64,000 bases of DNA, taken from Crotophaga sulcirostris. Lineage: Eukaryota; Chordata; Aves; Cuculiformes; Crotophagidae. The translations under genes were made by a program, and so were the position numbers. Under the pieces are notes generated by a model, which saw only the letters and a list, made by a program, of their open reading frames with translations, searched no databases and was not told where the DNA came from. Of this stretch, positions 40,263-53,025 are shown one piece after another. Numbering within the stretch: the first letter of the stretch is position 1; each line of letters opens with the position of its first letter. Where the stretch lies: NCBI GenBank assembly GCA_013397455.1, contig VYZB01000379.1, positions 249,324 to 313,323 on the forward strand. Reading direction: 5' to 3'.

Positions 40263-40475
40263 ATCTAAGGCAGGGGTGTCAAACTCATGGCCCGTGAGCT
40301 GAATCTGGCCCTCCACCTTGTTTTATCTGGCCTGGCACCTGGTTTCTACCTGGCAGCAGCACTGAGCTCCTTGCTCCTATGCTCCTGCCAGCACTGGTCA
40401 TGTGTGTGCACACACTTTACGCTGCAGGAGCAGGAGAACAGCAGGAGCCATGAGTTTGACACCCCTGATCTAAGG
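40263..40475 (+). mobile_element. Non-autonomous hAT (Charlie-like) MITE with target duplication
   Basis: A 197-bp element (40271-40467) is flanked by a perfect 8-bp direct repeat ATCTAAGG (40263-40270 and 40468-40475). Its ends form a perfect 21-bp terminal inverted repeat starting CAGGGGTGTCAAACTCATGG. An 8-bp target duplication plus CAGGGGTGTC termini are hallmarks of hAT transposons of the Charlie group. There is no transposase frame; the 60- and 68-codon ORFs across it are chance. The orientation given is arbitrary. Confidence 0.9.
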
Positions 40476-41300
40476 CAAAATGCAAGCATATGACTCATTA
40501 TGCTTTCCAGTAAAAACCAGAAACACATTCATTCACCACTGGTACCAAACATCTTTGGATGAAGCAGAACTCTTCATTTCTGCACAGCAAGTTTTCAGTA
40601 TTTTAAGACAAGAACTAAGAAACAAAGTAGAAGCTCCTTGAAGAGAGAGGTGAAATATATTCATCAAGCAGCTTGCCGTTAAGACAAAGTGGTGTTCTCT
40701 TGCAAAATTATAATTCAGAAATTGTCATGCTGGTATCTGTTTCATCCAGCAGTGATGTTACTCCTCCTTCTAATCTTTCATTGATGACAGATCTTACGTG
40801 TCTTACCTGGCCCTGACTTAATAGAGAAGACTACTGTGTATTCATTCACAAGTGCTGCACCCCATGAGCTTGATTGCCTTTTATTCGAGAAAACAGACTG
40901 TTAAATTTTGGCTGTTTTGTGAGACCTTCTGTGATTGTAATACAGCAGTCTGAACCTAGTTTGTATAATTACACTATTGGGTAGAGTAGGTACCTGATTT
41001 TAGTACGTGCATTACATTATTGTACCTAGGAGAGTTTAAAAATCAGTTCTTTTCATCCATATGTATCGGTGTGTTCCTCATGCCTTCATTCTAAATTAGT
41101 TTCTGGAACTTCTCTGATTCCAGGAATGTGAATAGCCAAAAGATTACTTAGATTTTCATTAAGAAAACACTGACGTCAGCATCAGGCGAGACTGACGTTA
41201 GGAGAGGGCTGTGCTCACAGTAGCGTGACATGGCTCAGAAGTGTTAACATCAGCCAAGCCATTAGAAAAATAGAAGTTTGATCAACTTTTCTTTTAAAAG

Positions 41301-41393
41301 GATCATAGAATGGCTTGGGTTGGAAAGATCATCCAGTTCCAACCCCCCTGACATGCACGGGGACACCTTCCACTGGATCAGGATGCTCATCGT
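41301..41393 (-). mobile_element. CR1 tail fragment
   Basis: GGATCATAGAATGGCTTGGG, CATCCAGTTCCAACCCCCCT and CTTCCACTGGATCAGGATGC. About 93 bp; it lacks the GGGACCTTAAA part of the usual block. Confidence 0.9.
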
Positions 41394-41934
41394 TTAGCCT
41401 TAAAACACTTAGCCTCTAGATACCATTAGTTTGTGTTTGAAAATTCTTCTTTTGAACTATTAATTAGTTTTTGGCTTGGGCTCCAAGGCAAATGGGAAAC
41501 ATTTCCCTATTTAATCTGAAAAACCCTTTTCTTCGATGAGGATTGTCTTTGTTTAGCTTAACAAACTTTTGCAGTTATGATTAATTAAACAGTTTTCAGC
41601 ATTCCAGAGCTGCACGAAAATATTTATCTTTCTGGCTCTTTGTTCACACAGTTGTAACTCGGGCTCTTCAGGCAATTTTCTGCCTGCAGGATTTTACAGC
41701 TGGGCCCTGAAAATTAGTTCTGTGATGGAATCTGGCAGATTGGTTTTGGCTTGAGAAGCAGCATATGTTTTTAACATATGCATGTTGGCAAATCAGATTG
41801 AAGTCAGAACTAAGAGGCCTGTTATCTCCATCCTGCTAGGACTTTGGGGGATTAAGCATAACAGGCAAAAAAAAAATGATGAGGGAAGAGTTTCAGTGCT
41901 GGATAGTGAAGAACTGCACTGATCCCAGATAAAA

Positions 41935-42062
41935 GTTGTTTGAGGCCAGGTTGGATGAGACTTTGAACATCCTGATCCAGTGGAAGGTGTCATGGCAGGG
42001 GGTTTGGAACTGGAGGAGCTTTAAGGTCCCTTCTAACCCAATCCATTCTATGATTCTATGAA
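41935..42062 (+). mobile_element. CR1 3' end fragment
   Basis: TTGAGGCCAGGTTGGATGAG, TGATCCAGTGGAAGGTGTCA and CCATTCTATGATTCTATGAA. About 128 bp with a small deletion after GGTGTC. Confidence 0.9.
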
Positions 42063-42834
42063 ATCTGCTTGCAGATAGCAATGGTTTTTTTCAGTTTGCC
42101 AGCGTAGCTGCTGGAAAGAACCACAGGAGTTACCTCTCGGTGTTCCCACCCACAGGATCGAGGCTAATTCAAGAATAGCAGACAACCCATTCTGGCTCTC
42201 TGCCTGTGTTTATCTCTCCTTATCTCATAGCATGCTGTTACAGGCTCATTTCTTTAATGCATGTAATTCACATCCTGCTCCAAAACGTACCCAGTGTTTT
42301 CCTTCGCAGGAGGAATTGTCGCATATGGCAAGGTCTCCTCGATCAGTCCCATTGGTCCGGGCTACCAGGCCTCATTCACATGTCAGACTGGTTCAGGGGG
42401 AAATAAAATGTGTCAGTGGCTTCTGTTCTGTTGGCCAATGATGCTAACTAAAATAAATAAATAAGTTAGTAGTTTTTAAAACAAGGGCATGAAGGGACTT
42501 GGTAAGGTTTTCCATATGGGTTTATTTTGAAGGACAGCTGAAAGTTTGAGACAGTTTACGGCCTTCTGTGTAACTCAGCATTTGGGCTTTTAGGGACTTA
42601 AACTGTAAAATTAAAACTGACAGTAATTTCTGAGGGACACATAGATGTGAAGGGTCCTTTCTGCAGGTCTGGGCAGGTCTGAGGAGCATTACAAAGTGCG
42701 TTCCCACCACAGCTGCCCAGCAGATGCAAGCACTGCTTCCTTCAGAGCAACTGTTGTGAAAGGGCTGGACCATGGCTGGATCTTGTCCAGAAAGTGCTTT
42801 GTGTTACAAAATGAAAGGCGTGCAAACCCGGGAA

Positions 42835-43205
42835 ACATAGAATGCTTTGGGTTGGAAGGGATCTTAATGATCATCCAGTTCCAACCCCCCTGCCATGGGC
42901 AGGGACACCTTCCACTGGATCAGGGTGCTCAAAGCTTCATCTAACCTGGCCTTGAACACCTCCAGGGTTGGAGCATCCACAGCTTCTCTGGGTAACAGGA
43001 AAAAATTTTTTCCTAAAAGCTTAAAACCATTTCCCCTTGTCCTATCCCTGCACTCCCTGATAAAGAGCACCTCCTCAGCTTTCCTGTAGGCTCCCTTTAA
43101 GTACTGGAAGGCTGTTACAAGGTCTTCCCCAAGCCTTCTCTTCTCTAGGGTGAATATTTCCAACTCTCTCAGCCTGTTTTCAGAGGGGAGGTGCTCCAGG
43201 CCTTA
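42835..43205 (-). mobile_element. CR1 LINE 3' fragment with ORF2 end
   Basis: From the tail ACATAGAATGCTTTGGGTTG through CTTGTCCTATCCCTGCACTC and CTGTAGGCTCCCTTTAAGTA to AACTCTCTCAGCCTG. A deletion removes part of the region around 43000-43020. Confidence 0.92.
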
Positions 43206-46200
43206 GATCAGCTTTTGAAGGAATTCACCTTTTTATAAGAGGTGGGAAAATCTTAACAAATCTGATGTGAGTGACCCAGCCGGAGCCACTGTTCTGTGGT
43301 GGGAAGAGCCCGTGCCTTGGTGGCAATGTGAGGTTTCTCTTGGATGGACAGAGATGGGGTCTGAGACCCAAGTTCTTTGGAGGAGATCTGTAGAATTGAC
43401 CTTTGCGGGTCTGGTGGTGCAAGCTGACACTCATAGGTCACCACCAAGTGCTGCTTTCTGTGTCTAATTCAGCAGATGTAAGAGCAAATCGGTCCTCATA
43501 GTTGCATCTGGTCTTCCTGCAAGTGATTTAAACATACAGCTGTATATTAATTGGGGTCAAGACTGCAGTTGGGTCAGGAGTCACGCCAGAATAATTCATC
43601 TCCCAGATTGTTTGCAGTAGTTTTCAGCTGATGGAGGATTTTAGGATGTCGAGGAGGAAGAGGAGCACGATCAGTGGTTTCCCTTCCTCCGCGGTTCCTC
43701 TGTGGAGGTGGCTACTTGCCCTGCCCATCAGGGATCAAACAGCTCTGTGTGCATCTGGGGGAGGCAGATGGAAGACAGTCACATCCTAGACCACATATCT
43801 ATGGCCATATTGTTATACTTAAAACTATTGTGTATATCTGTCTACCTCTTATCATCAACTATATCCAAATTAAGCTGGTTCTGATTCTTCTCTGCCTGTC
43901 TGGAAACCAAGAGTTTCTTCTGCCATAGCATTCAGATGTTACAAATATGTTTTTCTAATGAGACACATGGTGTATTCCAGAGCAACACAAGTACTGAAAA
44001 TGGAACATTTTCCCTGTTGTTAAAACAAAGTTTGTAAAATACAATTATTATAAATAAACCACAGGCTTGAGGGACTTTTTTTAAGATTCGTAGTGAGTTC
44101 CTAATGATTACTTCATGGATGTTTTTTTTCTTTAGTGATCTTAAATTTAGTTTTTACTCTGATTTGCAGTTAACACAAAGTAAAATCTACCTGATGTTGA
44201 ACCTTATTTCTAAGTGCAATTTGCAGACAAAGGCAGAAAAGGTGGGATTTCTGTCAGTGGTTACTAGGATTACTAAGGAAGATCAAAGCTACTAGTTCTA
44301 GATTTAAGCTATTATTTATACCATTGTATATTCTGTAAGCAGAGGAAACTGTGGAGGCAGATTCAGTGGAGAAAGGATCCAAATAAATCTAACATTATCC
44401 AGATGGTTTTCATTCCAACAGTAACTGAAGGATAACTCACTAAAGTGTGGCAGTTAGTGTCATGGCATATCCAAGCCAAGACCTTAGTAACTTGATAACA
44501 GTCCACTAAAAGCTGAGAACTCTTATCTTCTAAGATGTGAACCAGTCACTGTTTCAAGGGAATGCAGAAGAAAACTTTCTTTTTTGGGCCAGTTGGCTGA
44601 GATTAAATTTCTTCTTCCTTGTCTGTGAAGACCTGGGACTGTCTGCTTTGAAAGACGTGGCATTTGTTGAGCTGATCTTTGGATCAAATCCACTGTGGTA
44701 ATTCCTATCTTTTCTCTGTAAACGTGGGAGGTTTTTGCAAACCCAGTAAAATATTTTGAATCCAAAAGGACTGGCTCCTGTCTTAAGCTTGTTGTGTTTT
44801 GGAGCAAAGATTTTGTGTTTTTCTAAATCATTATTTCTGTTGTTATTTTATTCACATATAATTACATACTCAGAGAATTTTTTTTCCTGCAGCTTGAAGA
44901 GTGGTTTAGCATTTGAGAATCCACTGTTTTCCCCATCAACGTGACATGGCTTAGGTTTTGGATACTCTGTCTTGCCTCAGAGTCTTTTCCCTTCTCCAGT
45001 TAATGAGACATCATTTTGTTTTCTTACTGACCTGTTGCCATCCTGGGGGTTTTTCCATCTTGGTATAAAGTTCAAAACATCTTTTAGCCACCTTCCTACA
45101 TGATTCACCATTTTTGTTCCAGATTAGACTTATTCCCATCTTTTTCCCCTCTATGTAGCTCTGCTCCTTGCATGTGGGTATCTCAGGATCCCTAACAAGG
45201 GACCTTGAAGAGCTATTGAAAAGCCTGCGTGGCTTATCTGCACTCTGGCAGACATTCCCAGTATCTTTGCTACTGACATTACTCCCTTCCCTTTGTGCAC
45301 ATGTGGGACTTTTAGGCTTATTCCTTTAAAAGAAACAAACCAAAAAGAAATGGGTGAGACTGAGCTATAGTTTTTTATAAGGTGTTCCTTGAGCTAGGGA
45401 CTTTGAGCTCTATCATTTCAGGGTAAAATGGGACTGAACCAATAGAGTTCGGTTCCAGCATGAAACCCAAACATAGCTCACTGCACTAAAAGCCTTTCTT
45501 CTTCTTTCAGTTCCTTGCAAAAAAACCACCAATGATGTCTGAAGATTTGGGGATTCTCCTCTGCACACAGCTCTGTATAGTTTCAGTACACCAAATACAG
45601 GGGAGTTTTCATGGCCCACACTCCTCTACCCATAAGTATTCTGATATTTGCATGGCTTTGTGATGCTCAACTTGCATGTGTTTAAAATGTTAACAGATGA
45701 AGGAAAGAGAAAGCTTGTTCAGTCAAACCATTTAGAAGAATCAGGCTGGGTAGGAGGCTTTTCTGTTCCACTGCCAGGAGGGAGACTTTTCTCACCTGCT
45801 TCCATTAGGACAATATTTTCCTTCCTCCTTTAGAAGAAGGAGGTTCTTGTTCAGAAGAACAAGGATTTTCTTTCTTGATGTTGTTGTCACTGTTGGCTCC
45901 CTCTTTGTTTTGCTATAGCAAAAGGGTAGGCAATGGAAAAGAGCAGGGGAGGAGAAGAGAGGTGGGCGCAGGGGAAATGTCTCCTCCTTGCCTTGCTCCT
46001 TTCTTCAGCAATTTCATCACGGGAGCCTCCTGGGGACCCAGGCAGGTGGGAGGAATTTGATAACATGGCTTTTTCTTCTGGGAAAATCTCCTGTTTCCAT
46101 GTGAGATAGCAGGGACCCCTCACCTCTCCAAGTTCAGCTTCAAGTGCGTTGTCTGAGCATTCAATGCAGAAGGAGGACAGAATTTTCTAACTCCTGTGGA

Positions 46201-46659
46201 CATCTTTCCTCTTTTGCGTACAATTAAACTCCCTCTGCCAAAAATGTCTTGGCCCCAGGGCTCTTAAAAACCCTGAGAAGAGCCCACTTTGTGGACTTTT
46301 TTCTTCGTGATGCATGAGTTAACACTGAAAGTCTGTGAACCCATAGCACATCCTCAAATACTGTGGCACATGATGTCCACGTACCAGTCAGGTCCCAGGC
46401 CATTCCCATCAAATGAGTGTAGTACATTTGCCAGGAAAAAGTTACAACTTGCTATAAATTCTCTGCCAAGTGCTGCTGCCACCATCCTTCTCTGTTATGT
46501 CTAAAGAAAACAACACATTTTAGTTCAAATGAGGGGGAAAAGCCCACAGTAGAGTCCATTCTTTCTCAGAGGACATCTCACTCAGCTCTAACCTGATCCC
46601 TTTGGGGAGGAATGGTGGAGAAAATTTCAAAGAATCTATGGATGCAAAATTGACAGCAT

Positions 46660-47039
46660 GTGATCTGGAGAAGGGAAGGCTCCAGAGAGACCTTAGAGCA
46701 ACCTTCTAGTACTGAAAGGGACTCCAGGAAAGCTGGGGAGGGGCTCTTCATCAGGGAGTGAAGGGATAGGACAGGGGGAACAATTTTAAGCTGAAAGAGG
46801 GAAGATTTAGATTAGATATTAGGAAGATTTTTTTTCCTGTGAGGGTGGGGAGGCACTGGCCCAGGTTACCCAGAGAAGTGGTGGCTCCCCCATCCCTGGA
46901 GGTGTTCAAGGCCAGGTTGGATGGGGCTTGAAGCCCCCTGATCCAGCGGGAGGTGTCCCTGCCTATGGCAGGGGGGTGGAACTGGATGATCTTTAAGGTC
47001 CTTTCCAACCCAAACTATTCCATGATTCTATTTCTATGA
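46660..47039 (+). mobile_element. CR1 LINE 3' end fragment
   Basis: TGATCTGGAGAAGGGAAGGC through TGATCCAGCGGGAGGTGTCC to TTCCATGATTCTATTTCTATGA. About 380 bp, well preserved. Confidence 0.93.
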
Positions 47040-47517
47040 CCATAGCAGACATTTCTGCAGTTCTTTACGATGTGTACGGTAGATGAGCAGTGTCTGTTCT
47101 ACTTCCAACTGCTGTATACTTTCCCAGATCACATGTGGCATCACTCGAAGACAACTTCATGGCCAGAAGATGAACAAAGCACTGGTGACATTCTTCACAG
47201 AAATCAGAGAGTAGATATCCCTACTGAACAACTGCTGCAAGTATGACAGTTTCCCAGGGCCGGAATCACTTCGTGTGCAGGTTTTAATGAGCTGCCAAAT
47301 GCTTCTAAATGTCACTAAGTCCAGAGGAAAATGTACAGTACAGAGCGTGGCACAGACAGAAATGCAGAGACAGAAATTAATTCCTTAGCTCACAGCATCT
47401 ACCAGTTAATTTTCTGTGATGGTTTCTCCCCTTCCCCTCCTCCGGTGTTTTTCAGACTGTGGAATGATCAGTGTTTCCCTAGAGGCAGAGGGACACAGGT
47501 GAACGGCTGCAGGGATG

Positions 47518-47567
47518 ATAATTGCATTTATTTTCTAGCAAGTGAATAATTGCATTTATTTTCTTAG
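47518..47567 (+). repeat. Short tandem duplication
   Basis: ATAATTGCATTTATTTTCTAG at 47518-47538 recurs at 47546-47567 with one extra T. This is a two-copy direct repeat with a 28-base period. Confidence 0.85.
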
Positions 47568-47737
47568 AGCAATGCAACCTGATGTTGGCATTTCATTCAG
47601 CTGAACTCTGCCTTTCTGCTCAGATCATGGGATAATACTGCTTATCTGATGTGGTGTCAGCAAGCAAAGGAAAACAGAGCTGTTGCCCTGAGCGTGCCCA
47701 TGCGGGCAGTGTGAAGAAAGGAAATAGTTGGATAAAA

Positions 47738-47763
47738 GAAGAGTGTGTGTATGTGTATGTGTC
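47738..47763 (+). repeat. Short GT/ATGT repeat
   Basis: An alternating GT-rich run (GTGTGTGTATGTGTATGTGT) immediately before the CR1 reverse-transcriptase fragment. It is short and imperfect. Confidence 0.7.
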
Positions 47764-47904
47764 AGGGAGGAGAATAGAAAGCCCGTCCTCAAGCTAGAAA
47801 TTTTCAAAAGAAGTAAAACTGTTACAACGAAACAGAGAATGAGGTAATTGTAGTCATTCCTGATAAAATAACGGTTTATACAACTTGCGCAGCAATGTGA
47901 GTGA

Positions 47905-48385
47905 TGGGGTTGGGACAAATTTGCAGATGATACCAAGCTGGGAGGAAGGGTTGGTCTGTTAGAGGGTAAGATGGCTCTGCAGAGGGACCTTGACAGACTG
48001 GAGAGATGGGCTGATTCCAATAGGATGAGGTTTAATAAATCCAAATGCCAGGTACTTCATTTTGGACACAATAACCCCATGCAAAGCTATAGACTGGGGA
48101 CAGAGTGGCTTGAGAGTAGTCAAGCAGAAAGGGACTTGGGAGTACTGGAAGATAGGAAACTCAACATGAGCCAGCAGTGTGCCCAAGTGGCCAAGAAGGC
48201 CAATGGTATCCTGGCCTGCATCAGAAATAGTGTGGCCAGCAGGACCAGAGAAGTTATCATCCCCTTATACTAGGCACTGGTTAGGCCACACCTTGAGTAC
48301 TGTGTGCAGTTCTGGGCCCCTCAGTTTGAGAAGGATGTCAAGATACTGGAGTGTGTCCAGAGGAGGGCAACAAAGATGGTGAAGG
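47905..48385 (+). mobile_element. CR1 LINE internal fragment, reverse-transcriptase C-terminal part
   Basis: An open frame from 47917 to a TAG at 48271-48273 (118 codons) reads [40 protein letters not shown] and [16 protein letters not shown] at 47920-47931 is the RT palm motif carrying the two catalytic Asp residues. After the stop the same frame continues as [16 protein letters not shown] to about 48385, then homology is lost. Both ends are missing, including the 3' region that other CR1 copies keep. It cannot be functional. The 139-codon minus ORF over it is antisense. Confidence 0.93.
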
Positions 48386-48949
48386 AACTCTTGGTGGATT
48401 GCTGCTCTTCCCTTAGGCAAATCAACTCTGAATTGGCTGTGCTGGAGGTTTTCATCCCATCCAGTATGTTTGGGACAAGTTAACCTAAACAGTTTGGGGG
48501 ATTTGAGCTGGACTTCAAGGAAATCTTTCAACTGATGAGTTACTGGATAATTTTCAAAGTAATGAATGTAGCAACCCTAATATTGTGGTTGTTTGTAGAA
48601 GTAAACTGGTAAAAGCAGTAAGGAGATGTCCTGTTAACACTCTTGCATTGCTGATGCAGGATTGATCAGATGCTTCAAAGTTTCCTCTGACTTTTTCAGT
48701 GCTGCTTCCTGCTCAGGAGATGGAGCAGAGGGAAAAATAGTGCCCTTGATTGCAGAGAGACCATGGCAGTGGTTTAAGTGTACCTTGCAACCAGTAATGT
48801 GGAAACAGATGGCACATATTGTACAGAGTAGAGTTATTCCACCCTGAAGGATGTTTGAAGTCATACAAAGGGAGTTCTGCTAGCAAATTCCAGTACTGAA
48901 AAATGCTTTCTAATGGGATTGGTGCTGCTTGCTCTTACTGTGCTCACAT

Positions 48950-49112
48950 ATCACAGTATCACAGTATCACCAGGTTGGAAGGGACCTCTGAGATCATCAA
49001 GTCCAACCTATAAGCCAACACTAACACCATCCCATCACCTAAACCATGGCACTCAGTGCCTCATCCAGTCTTCCCTTAAACACATTCAGGGTCGGCGACT
49101 CCACCACCTCCC
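48950..49112 (-). mobile_element. CR1 fragment, GGACCTCTGAGATCATCAAG subfamily
   Basis: CAGTATCACAGTATCACCAG is a tail of ATACTGTG-type units, then GGTTGGAAGGGACCTCTGAG and CAGTCTTCCCTTAAACAC. This is a third tail type, distinct from the two main groups. Confidence 0.88.
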
Positions 49113-50291
49113 ATGTATGAGCATATGTATGCTCATGTTACCTGCACAGATTTGAAAATACCTTTCAGGGCTTCAGCTCCTTGCATTAATGCCAAAACAA
49201 TTTTATATTTTCTGGTATATATTTTTTTTCTCCAAACTTTGTAAAGGAATTGGTATCTTCTCAGTTATTTTCTTTTAAATGATTAAATGAAAAGGGATTT
49301 TTTTTTCCAGTGTTAATAAATATATTACTGGAAATAGGAAAGGTGTTTCAATTACAGCTGGTCTGGGCCTTCTACCAGGATGTTGGTAACCCTAGGGAAA
49401 GATCAAGCAAATAATAGCTCAGTTTGGCTCTGTATTGAGAGGGTGGATGAAATATGTTGTGTATGAAAGTATTATAGTACCTATATATTAATTGTGCAAT
49501 CTCAGTACTGCGATCATTCTTTAGCAGAAATAAAGGGAGGGCTTCTCATAAGCTAGTCCAGAATGGCTGTTGTTGCTGTTGTTATTACCTTATTTATATT
49601 CCTTTATTGCCTTGCAACCTTTCCTATCAAGTAAAACCTCACTGTGTTGGATGCTGTACAAATTAAGAACAGATAGATTGCCCTTCCACAAATTGCTTGC
49701 AGTTTAAGTAATGTTGTTCATTTATTCTTTCACAGAGATGCCTGCATTCTAGTTGTTGTCTTTTTTTTATTCTATTTATTCCTCCCTGGCAAAATGGTTC
49801 ACATTAAAAGACAGGAGCATCAGTTCACATTAAAGCATAGCTGCGTCAGTTCTGCTGAGGTCTAGAGGGTCAGTTGTGCAAAAATAGAGGCCTGAAGGAG
49901 AAATACGGAATACGAAAAGCCATCAGGTAGTGGTAATGTAAGGTAAAAATCAGTGGAGGTAGTACTGAATTAAACTGGTTCAATGGAAGTTTGAAACAAT
50001 CAAGTATTTTCAGTGTTACTAAGTGAGCCGTGGAGCAGCCTGGACCTATGGATTGTTTAGAATAACAGAAACAGTTGTTGTTATATGAGCTGCACCCCTG
50101 GATAAGAACCTTCTGACCCAAAACAAAGCATTGGCTGCTTGAGCGAAGGGTCCTGACCGGTAGCTGATAATGGTAGAAGGAGGTCCCATATGCTCAGTCT
50201 GGCCAAACACAACTGGCATGTCCTGCACAACCCTGGGAAACGGTTCCAACAACCAAGGATGCGCAGTTCCTGTTCCCTCCACCCCCTGTGA

Positions 50292-50648
<357 letters not shown>

Positions 50649-50813
50649 TAGAACATCCTCCTTAGTGTATTTCATGGGAGCCAGATCTCAAAATACTGTA
50701 CAGGCGGTAAGTTTGACCTTTTAGTATTCCGAAAGATAGAGACACTTTGGCCAGTAACACTTTGGCTGGGATAGAAAGACTTTGGCTTGCCAAAAGTTAC
50801 ACAGGAAGAACGA

Positions 50814-50903
50814 ATCATAGAATCATAGAACTGTCCAGTTGGAAATGACCTTTGAGAAAATCAAGTCCAACCGTACCTGTCCTCTGTTAAACCATTACAC
50901 CTA
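50814..50903 (-). mobile_element. CR1 tail fragment, CAAGTCCAACC type
   Basis: AATCATAGAATCATAGAACT, GTTGGAAATGACCTTTGAGA and TCAAGTCCAACCG. About 90 bp with two tail units, lying about 210 bp downstream of exon 4. Confidence 0.82.
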
Positions 50904-51272
50904 GAGGGACAGAGAACGATTGAAATATGAGTATTGGGGGATTTTGTGTCTCAGCCTTTATTACAAGATTATTCTTTGCTTTTTGAGATGTCAAGACGAA
51001 AAGTATCAATACCTTTTAAAATCCTGCCCGTATTGAAAAGGGTTTTATAATTAGCTTGATTCATTAGCACATCATTGGTGTTTTAGTCAAGTTTGTAGTC
51101 CTTTAAGTTGCTGTCGTTAGCAATTTGATATTAGCATTGCGGCTTGAACTTTAGTACAAGGTAGATTCTTGCTTTCTGAGTGAATTCTGTCCTCCATATG
51201 ACTTTGGGTTAAATAAATGGGCAGTGTAAATTAATAATAAGTAATACCCTTATCGTGCTCTTAAGTGATGAA

Positions 51273-51563
51273 ATGATCACAGAATGGTTTGGATTGGAAG
51301 GGACTTTAAAGCCCATCCAGTTCCAACCCCCCTGCCATGCGCAGGGACACCTCCCACTGGATCAGGTTGCTGAAAATCTCCAGCCTGGCCTTGAACACCT
51401 CCAGGGATGGGACAGCCACTTCTCTGGGCAACCTGTACAGGTGTCTCACCACCCCCACAGGAGTACACTTCTTCCTAATAACTCATCTAAATTCTCCCCT
51501 CTTTCAGCTTAAAATTGTTCCCCTTGTCCTATCCCTTCACTCCCTGATAAAGAGCCCCTCTCC
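51273..51563 (-). mobile_element. CR1 LINE 3' end fragment
   Basis: ATGATCACAGAATGGTTTGG, ACCCCCCTGCCATGCGCAGG, then CTTGTCCTATCCCTTCACTC and CTGATAAAGAGCCCCTC. About 290 bp. Confidence 0.92.
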
Positions 51564-51798
51564 TGGGGATCACCCTAGGATCACTTGAAAAGATAAAAAA
51601 TGAACCATTACTCTCAGAATTATTTTTCATGAACCACAAAAGCAACAGGAGGTTTTTAATTAGGAATCCTGGATCTGGTTTTGTTGCTTTTTCCTGTTTC
51701 CTTCTGGCAGCCAAAGACTCCTGCTTTTCGCTACAATTCTGTCTCCCCATTTGTGAATTGAGAACTCGTACTTATGTCCCACAAATTCAGATTCCCTG

Positions 51799-51856
51799 AT
51801 AGTTGGGCTCGATGATCTTAGAGGTCTTTTCCAACCTTAATGATTCTGTGATTCTA
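51799..51856 (+). mobile_element. CR1 tail-only fragment, AGAGGTCTTTTCCAA type
   Basis: GATGATCTTAGAGGTCTTTT then CCAACCTTAATGATTCTGTG ATTCTA. About 58 bp. Confidence 0.85.
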
Positions 51857-52144
51857 ATGTGAAGCTGAATTAGTTGGCAAGTGTGCTGGTGCAATGAGGT
51901 GCCCTTGGCTGCACCTTGGTCTTGTTCTTGGTTCCTGCTGTTCTCCTGGTAGGTGGTACCTGACCCGTTGAAGATGCTGCCTTTGTTGTAAAAACAAAGT
52001 TAAACAGGTAGTCCTTTGCAGTTATTTAAACCCTTTAGCTTCAGACTGGAATGACGCAGCTCAACTTGGACTTGGCGTCCCCAAAGCAGGAACTGTACAC
52101 TTATTCCTGGAACACTTTCCTCTCCCTTTTCTCTGCCAGTGTAC

Positions 52145-52194
52145 GTTGTTGGACGTGATGATCTTAAAGGTCTTTTCCAACCTAAATGATTCTG
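52145..52194 (+). mobile_element. CR1 tail-only fragment, AAAGGTCTTTTCCAA type
   Basis: TTGGACGTGATGATCTTAAA then GGTCTTTTCCAACCTAAATG and ATTCTGTG. About 50 bp with a single tail unit. Confidence 0.83.
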
Positions 52195-53025
52195 TGTGCT
52201 TTGTGTCAATTAAAGCACAGGCTGCTTTGCCTTACATGGGGATGGTAGATGCTAGTGCAGGCAACTTAATGTGGGCTAAACTAGTTTTACAGATGTGCCT
52301 AATGCTTGCCAAAGCCTTTGAACTTCTTTGATGAACAGTATGGCAGAAGGCTAACCAAGTCACAAGTACTTCCAGCCAGATTTATGGTTTTCCTTCCTGT
52401 CTCTCCTTTAGAAAGACTTGATTTCAAAACTGAATCCAAACCTTCCACTTCAAAGACATCCTGCTCTGTCTCTGCACTGGTTTTTTTTTGTGTGCATTAA
52501 CATCCAAAGCACAGGTAGCCCTTTGCTTTATAGATTGTACACCATAAAAAAAACAAAAAAGGGCAGGGATTTGGGTGTTTGATTGTGCAGCTGATGTAAG
52601 CTAAAAGGGAACACTTGGATACAGCCTTTGTTAAAATGGGGTTCATCTCAGTAACTTCAGACTGAAGCCTGTGATACAGCTATGAAATGAAGGTCTTGAT
52701 AGAAACCTGGGAGGTCCGAAATAAGGTAAGCAATAAATAAAAGTGAGAAGAAGATATCAAGAGCCTCAGTCCCACTATGTGGGGTGTTCTGGCACAAAAT
52801 ATTTAAGTTGCTGTTTTTTTGAGGATCAGCAGTACTGGCCCAGGGAAGGGGTTAGAGGTGTCATCCAATTTGTTATTACAGAAAGAGTGGCAGTTCTGTA
52901 AGAAAGCAAAGGTCCTTTCACACCTCTTGCCCTCACAAAACTGTTCCTCCACAGGAACATGTTCCTCCATTCCCTGCAGGAGAAACAACCTCTGCTTTGA
53001 AGTAGCAAACATCAGGTTGAGGAAG

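Noticed and set aside
40287..40528. ORFs of 60-68 codons across the hAT element
   Set aside because: The element is only 197 bp, far too short for a transposase, and the frames run out into flanking intron.
47625..48044. A 139-codon minus-strand ORF
   Set aside because: It overlaps the sense CR1 reverse-transcriptase fragment on the opposite strand and has low-complexity Thr-His sequence from the GT repeat.
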